Assembly: GCF_023701695.1 (NCBI RefSeq)
Contig: NZ_JAJOZC010000001.1
Span: 1,612,001-1,676,000, forward strand
Length of the DNA stretch: 64,000 nucleotides
Source of the DNA: Streptomyces sp. RKAG290
Lineage (GTDB): Bacteria > Actinomycetota > Actinomycetes > Streptomycetales > Streptomycetaceae
Direction of reading: 5' to 3'
Shown here: piece by piece, positions 59,157-64,000 of the stretch
How positions within the stretch are numbered: the stretch's first letter is position 1
Layout: every line of letters begins with the position of its first letter
The notes under the pieces: model-generated
What the model saw: the letters and a program-made list of their open reading frames with translations, nothing else
Database searches by the model: none
What the model was told of the DNA's origin: nothing
Program-made: the position numbers and the translations under genes

Positions 59157-60575
59157 TTGTCTGATTCATGGGTCAATTCGGCGGAGCGGATCGGCAGTGA
59201 CCTCCTCCTGGACCTGGCGGGTCCTGGCAGTCGCCGGGCCGTGCTCATCCGCGCGCTGCGCGACGCCGTGCGCGAGGGACGGCTGGCTCCCGGCACCCGG
59301 CTGCCGCCCTACCGGTCGCTCGCCGCCGACCTTGGCCTGGCCCGCAACACCGTCGCCGACGCCTACGCCGAACTGGTCGCCGAGGGCTGGCTGACCGCCC
59401 GCCAGGGGTCCGGGACCCGCGTCGCCCCGCGCACCGCGCCCCTGACACCCGTCCGCGTGCCGAAGAAGGCGCCGGAGGGCCCGGCGACGCCCGCCCACGA
59501 CCTGCACCAGGGCAAGCCGGATGCGGGTTCGTTCCCCCGCGCCGCCTGGCTCGCCAGCTCCCGGCGCGCCCTGAACGCCGCGCCGAACGACGCGTTCGGG
59601 CCGGGTGACCCGCAGGGGCGGATCGAGCTGCGGCGCGCCCTGACGGACTATCTGGCGCGCTCCCGCGGCGTGCGCACCACACCCGGACACATCGTGATCT
59701 GTTCCGGTTTCGCCCACGCCCTGCGGCTGCTGTTCGCAGGCGGTGTGCTGCGCGGCCCGCTGGCCGTGGAGTCGTACGGGCTCGGCTTCCACCGGTCGAT
59801 CCTGGAAGCCGCCGCGGTGCGCACGGTCCCGCTGGCGCTCGACGGGGACGGCGCGCGCGTCGACGAGCTGGCCGGACTGCCGGGGGTGCGGAGCGTGCTG
59901 CTCACCCCGGCCCACCAGTTCCCCACCGGTGGCCCGCTGCACCCGGAGCGGCGTTCGGCCGTCGTCGACTGGGCGCGCGGCCGGGGCGGGCTGGTCCTGG
60001 AGGACGACTACGACGGGGAGTTCAGGTACGACCGGGAGCCGGTGGGTGCCGTGCAGGGACTCGACCCCGACCGGGTCCTCTACTTCGGTTCGGTCAGCAA
60101 GAGCCTCTCGCCGGCCCTCCGGCTGGGCTGGATGGTGCTGCCCGAGCACCTCGTCGGCCCGGCGCTGAGGGCGAAGGGCGAACGTGAGGCCTGGGCGAGC
60201 GTCCCCGATCAGCTGACGCTCGCCGATCTCATCGAATCGGGCGACTACGACCGCCATGTCCGCCGGATGCGCCAGCGCTACCGCGGGCGGCGCGACCAGC
60301 TGGTCGCGGCACTCGCCACGCACGCCCCGCACGTCACGCCCACCGGCATCGCCGCCGGACTGCACGCCGTCCTGCGGCTGCCGCCCGGCACGGAACAGTC
60401 GACGGTCAAGGCCGCCGCCTGGCAGGGGCTCGGCCTGGACGGGCTCGCCGACTTCCGCCATCCGGCCGCCACGATGCCGGCCACGGACGGTCTGGTCGTG
60501 GGCTACGCCTCCCCGCCGGACCGCGCCTTCACCGAGGCACTGGCGGCACTCTGCCGGGCGCTGCCACCGGGCTGA
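59157..60575 (+). CDS. MocR/PdxR-family GntR regulator with aminotransferase domain
   Basis: 472 residues from a TTG at 59157. The N-terminal winged helix is GntR type: RALRDAVREGRLAPGTRLPPYRSLAADLGLARNTVADAYAELVAEGWL. The rest is a fold-type I aminotransferase: SGFAHALRLLF, TPAHQFPTG, LVLEDDYDGEF and the PLP lysine Lys315 in FGSVSKSLSPALRLGW. MocR proteins sense PLP or an amino compound. The divergent AhpD-like gene is the likely target. The TTG start sits in the divergent region with no Shine-Dalgarno; it is less certain than the rest. Confidence 0.92.
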   Translation: MSDSWVNSAERIGSDLLLDLAGPGSRRAVLIRALRDAVREGRLAPGTRLPPYRSLAADLGLARNTVADAYAELVAEGWLTARQGSGTRVAPRTAPLTPVRVPKKAPEGPATPAHDLHQGKPDAGSFPRAAWLASSRRALNAAPNDAFGPGDPQGRIELRRALTDYLARSRGVRTTPGHIVICSGFAHALRLLFAGGVLRGPLAVESYGLGFHRSILEAAAVRTVPLALDGDGARVDELAGLPGVRSVLLTPAHQFPTGGPLHPERRSAVVDWARGRGGLVLEDDYDGEFRYDREPVGAVQGLDPDRVLYFGSVSKSLSPALRLGWMVLPEHLVGPALRAKGEREAWASVPDQLTLADLIESGDYDRHVRRMRQRYRGRRDQLVAALATHAPHVTPTGIAAGLHAVLRLPPGTEQSTVKAAAWQGLGLDGLADFRHPAATMPATDGLVVGYASPPDRAFTEALAALCRALPPG

Positions 60576-60724
60576 CACCAGGCGGGGAGCGCGTGATCCG
60601 GGCCGCTGGCGCTCACCGCGCCGGCCGGCCCTTCGGCTGCGGGCAGACGTTCCCGCACGGTCCCTGAGCTCGCCCCACGACGTCCCTCAACTTCCGCCTT
60701 CCAGAACGCAGTTGCCGGTCGCGC

Positions 60725-61339
60725 TCAGGAGGGGTCCTGGCGGGACGGGTTCCGCCCCTCCAGTACGACTTTGAGCCCGTCCGTCAGGTCCTGGGCCGAC
60801 GGTGCGGAGTCGCTGTCCATCATCCACTGGACCATCACACCGGCGAGCAGCGCCTGGCAGAAGATCCCTGCCACCCGCGCCCGCTCGGGGTCGGCCTCCG
60901 GGTCGATGCCCAGCATGTTCTCCGCGAGCCCGTCCCGGCCCTCGCGCTGCGGGCCGGCCAGTGCCTTCTGCAGTTCGGGGTCGGTGTCGATCCTGGAGAT
61001 GACCTCCATCTGGAGCTGCCAGACGGCACGGGTCTTCTCGTAGCTGCCGATCACTCGCTCCCAGGTCTCGTGGAACTGGTCGAGCGGAGCCTGGGGGGTG
61101 TCCTCTGCGGCGGCGGCCTCTTCGACCTCCCCGGCCTCCTCCGTCAGCATGTCACCCCACTCCTCCGTCACCTTGATGAAGGCGAGGTTGAGCAGGGCTT
61201 CCTTGGAACGGTAGTGATAGCCGATGGAGGCGAGGTTGGTACCGGACGCGGCCACGATGTCGCGCGCTGTCGTCCGGGCGTACCCCTTTTCCAGCAGGCA
61301 GCGCTTGGCGCCTTCGAGCAGATCCTCACGATGTCCCAT
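60725..61339 (-). CDS. TetR-family transcriptional regulator
   Basis: 204 residues from the ATG at 61339 (a GTG one codon earlier is possible). The HTH is clear: LLEGAKRCLLEKGYARTTARDIVAASGTNLASIGYHYRSKEALLNLAFIK. The C-terminal part (WQLQMEVISRIDTDPELQKALAGPQREGRDGLAENMLG) is the ligand domain. It lies downstream of serA on the same strand, separated by 79 bases that hold an inverted repeat which could be its own operator. The target is unknown. Confidence 0.9.
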   Translation of the reverse strand: MGHREDLLEGAKRCLLEKGYARTTARDIVAASGTNLASIGYHYRSKEALLNLAFIKVTEEWGDMLTEEAGEVEEAAAAEDTPQAPLDQFHETWERVIGSYEKTRAVWQLQMEVISRIDTDPELQKALAGPQREGRDGLAENMLGIDPEADPERARVAGIFCQALLAGVMVQWMMDSDSAPSAQDLTDGLKVVLEGRNPSRQDPS

Positions 61340-61351
61340 CACAACAGCGTA

Positions 61352-61396
61352 CCCGGCATGCAGACGTTCGTGTAAGACGCACGTCTAGATGCCGGG
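61352..61396. promoter_or_regulatory. Nested inverted repeats between serA and the TetR gene
   Basis: Outer arms CCCGGCAT (61352-61359) and ATGCCGGG (61389-61396) enclose AGACG and CGTCT half-boxes (61362-61366 and 61382-61386). The whole is 45 bases. It could be the serA terminator, since serA ends at 61419 and reads into it, and it could be the TetR operator, since it lies 13 bases upstream of that start. I cannot choose between the two. Confidence 0.55.
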
Positions 61397-61418
61397 CACG
61401 GTGGAGCTGCGAAGGAAA

Positions 61419-63011
61419 TCAGTCGGTCAGGTTCACCGAACGGGCCGAAGCCGCGCCGATCTCGGCCGAGATCTCGGACAGCACCGACGCCGGGACGTCG
61501 TCGTCGACGGTGAGGACGACCAGCGCCTCGCCGCCCACATCGGCCCGCGAGACCTGCATGCCCGCGATGTTCAGCCCGGCCTCGCCGAGGATCTTGCCGA
61601 CCGCGCCGACGACACCGGGGCGGTCGTCGTAGCGCAGCACGACCATGTGGTCGGCGAGCGCCAGGTCCACATCGTGCTCGCCGATCGCGACGATCTTCTG
61701 GAGGTGCTTGGGACCGGCCAGCGTGCCGGAGACCGAGACGTCCTCGCCGCTGGCGAGCGTGCCGCGGACGGTGACCACGTTGCGGTGGTCGGGCGACTCG
61801 GAGCTGGTGGTGAGGCGGACCTCGACACCGCGCTCCTGCGCGAACAGCGGGGCGTTCACGTACGACACGGTCTCGTCGACCACGTCCTCGAAGACGCCCT
61901 TGAGCGCGGAGAGTTCGAGCACCTTGACGTCGTGCTGGGTGATCTCGCCGTACACCTCGACATCGAGGCGGGCCGCGACCTCGCCCGCGAGGGCGGTGAA
62001 GATCCGGCCGAGCTTCTCGGCGAGCGGCAGACCGGGACGGACGTCCTCGGCGATGACGCCGCCCTGGACGTTGACCGCGTCCGGCACCAGCTCACCGGCG
62101 AGCGCGAGGCGCACCGACTTGGCGACCGCGATGCCCGCCTTCTCCTGGGCCTCGTCGGTGGAGGCGCCGAGGTGCGGGGTGCAGACGACCTGGTCGAACT
62201 GGAACAGCGGGGAGTCCGTGCAGGGCTCCTTGGTGTACACGTCCAGACCGGCGCCGGCGACGCGGCCCTCCTTGAGGGCGGAGGCGAGCGCCTCCTCGTC
62301 GACGATGCCACCGCGCGCGGCGTTGACGATGCGCACCGAGGGCTTGACCTTGTGCAGCGCCTCGTCGCCGATCAGGCCGAGGGTCTCCGGGGTCTTGGGG
62401 AGGTGCACGGTGATGAAGTCGGAGACCTCGAGCAGCTCGTCCAGCGAGAGGAGCTTGACGCCCATCTGCGCGGCACGCGCGGGCTGTACGTAGGGGTCGA
62501 ACGCGACGATCTTCATGCCGAAGGCCGACATGCGCTGCGCGACCAGGACGCCGATGCGGCCGAGGCCGACGACGCCGAGAGTCTTCTCGCTCAGCTCGAC
62601 GCCCGTGTACTTGGAGCGCTTCCACTCGCCGTTCTTGAGGGCGGTGTTGGCCTGCGGGATGTTGCGCGCGGTGGCGACCAGCAGACCGCAGGCCAGCTCG
62701 GCCGCGGTGACGATGTTGGAGGTCGGTGCGTTCACGACCATCACGCCGGCCTTGGTGGCCGAGGAGACATCGACGTTGTCCAGTCCGACGCCCGCGCGGG
62801 CGACGACCTTCAGCTTCTTCGCGGCGGCCAGCGCCTCGGCGTCGACCTTGGTGGCGGAGCGCACCAGGATGGCGTCGACATCGGCGATCGCGGGGAGAAG
62901 CTCGGCGCGGTCCGCGCCGTTGCAGTGCCGGATCTCAAAATCCGGGCCCAGGGCGTCCACCGTGGCGGGCGACAGCTCTTCAGCGATGAGTACGACAGGT
63001 TTCGAGCTCAC
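61419..63011 (-). CDS. serA: D-3-phosphoglycerate dehydrogenase
   Basis: 530 residues from a GTG at 63011, with GAGG eight bases upstream. The NAD motif is GVVGLGRIGVLVAQR, the catalytic Arg is in NAARGGIVDE, the Glu is in DVYTKEP and the His is in TPHLGAST. The long form continues with the ASB domain (about 320-450) and a C-terminal ACT domain (VVLRYDDRPGVVGAVGKILGEAGLNIAGMQ) that binds serine as feedback inhibitor. It makes the first step of serine synthesis. It lies downstream of ilvC on the same strand but behind a hairpin. Confidence 0.96.
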   Translation of the reverse strand: MSSKPVVLIAEELSPATVDALGPDFEIRHCNGADRAELLPAIADVDAILVRSATKVDAEALAAAKKLKVVARAGVGLDNVDVSSATKAGVMVVNAPTSNIVTAAELACGLLVATARNIPQANTALKNGEWKRSKYTGVELSEKTLGVVGLGRIGVLVAQRMSAFGMKIVAFDPYVQPARAAQMGVKLLSLDELLEVSDFITVHLPKTPETLGLIGDEALHKVKPSVRIVNAARGGIVDEEALASALKEGRVAGAGLDVYTKEPCTDSPLFQFDQVVCTPHLGASTDEAQEKAGIAVAKSVRLALAGELVPDAVNVQGGVIAEDVRPGLPLAEKLGRIFTALAGEVAARLDVEVYGEITQHDVKVLELSALKGVFEDVVDETVSYVNAPLFAQERGVEVRLTTSSESPDHRNVVTVRGTLASGEDVSVSGTLAGPKHLQKIVAIGEHDVDLALADHMVVLRYDDRPGVVGAVGKILGEAGLNIAGMQVSRADVGGEALVVLTVDDDVPASVLSEISAEIGAASARSVNLTD

Positions 63012-63246
63012 GTGAGTCCTCACAGGTCCAGTGCGGACGGCCGTCCCGACGGCCGCAGGCGGTGGAGGGGCTTGCCGCGTGGAAGACGCACGACACTGTG
63101 GGCCTGACGCGTGTATGTGTCTTGAAGTGTAGTCATGCGCGACGGCGCATACTGCGCCCCGTTGGAAGGATCACCCACATGAGGCTGGACGACTTGTACA
63201 CACGTACGACGCCGCCTCTTCCAGCGGTGAAGCAGGGCTGACGCCT

Positions 63247-63274
63247 CAGGGGCGGGTCCGGGGACCCGCCCCTG
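63247..63274 (-). terminator. Hairpin terminator after ilvC
   Basis: CAGGGGCGGGTCC (63247-63259) and GGACCCGCCCCTG (63262-63274) pair perfectly over 13 bases, 12 bases after the ilvC stop. It implies that serA has its own promoter in the 235 bases between 63012 and 63246; no clear element is seen there. Confidence 0.85.
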
Positions 63275-63285
63275 GGGCATCGGTG

Positions 63286-64000
<715 letters not shown>

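Noticed and set aside
63020..63280. A small minus-strand frame between ilvC and serA, and a tiny plus-strand frame at 63180-63242
   Set aside because: Neither has a good ribosome site or a recognisable sequence. A serA leader role was considered, but no serine-codon run or terminator supports it.

Overview
The window is high-GC actinobacterial chromosomal DNA and almost certainly comes from a Streptomyces. Codon third positions are nearly all G or C. There are many Tat-type and lipoprotein exports, LacI-, TetR-, PucR- and MocR-type regulators, and a core block (ilvC, serA, proline catabolism, leuB, ilvE, cimA) whose order matches, as I recall it, the Streptomyces coelicolor SCO55xx region. 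I saw no rRNA, tRNA, CRISPR array, insertion sequence or prophage.

The left part (1-22.4 kb) is accessory. It opens with a minus-strand operon of a cytosolic trypsin-like protease, a PknG-type Ser/Thr kinase and the start of an unrecognised gene. Two secreted glycan-degrading enzymes follow: a PL8 (hyaluronate-type) lyase with DasR-like operators, and a GH101 endo-alpha-N-acetylgalactosaminidase. Next come a GH64 beta-1,3-glucanase behind a LacI-type palindrome, a DUF4185-like secreted protein, two small secreted cell-wall-type proteins, a YceI protein, an XRE regulator with its membrane partner, a coupled methyltransferase and thioredoxin-reductase-like flavoprotein, a secreted adenosine deaminase, a DHFR-fold protein and a TPM-domain membrane protein.

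From 22.6 to 37.8 kb lies a coherent beta-glucan utilisation locus. On the minus strand a LacI regulator is followed by a substrate-binding lipoprotein, an ATPase, two permeases and a second ATPase of the oligopeptide transporter type, then GH1, GH16 and GH3 enzymes. A divergent GH30 enzyme completes it. With the nearby GH64 enzyme the set would fit fungal or algal beta-1,3/1,6-glucan: outer enzymes cut the polymer, the transporter imports oligosaccharides, and the GH1 enzyme hydrolyses them inside the cell.

The right part (37.9-64 kb) is mostly conserved metabolism. cimA has a possible attenuator. A nitrogen cluster holds an MFS transporter, a TetR regulator, agmatine deiminase, a non-canonical urease (fused UreAB plus UreC) and a divergent NCS1 permease. 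Then come ilvE, leuB, a purple-acid-phosphatase-like enzyme, a 42-residue protein, a three-gene phospholipid-type module, the two proline-catabolic enzymes with a divergent PucR regulator, an AhpD-like/MocR pair, a TetR regulator, serA and the 3' part of ilvC.

Eight genes carry frame breaks (12 sites). Each is repaired by adding one base to a run of G or C, and each repaired gene then has a length divisible by three. I read these as undercalled homopolymers in the sequence, not pseudogenes, and I give the repaired gene spans.
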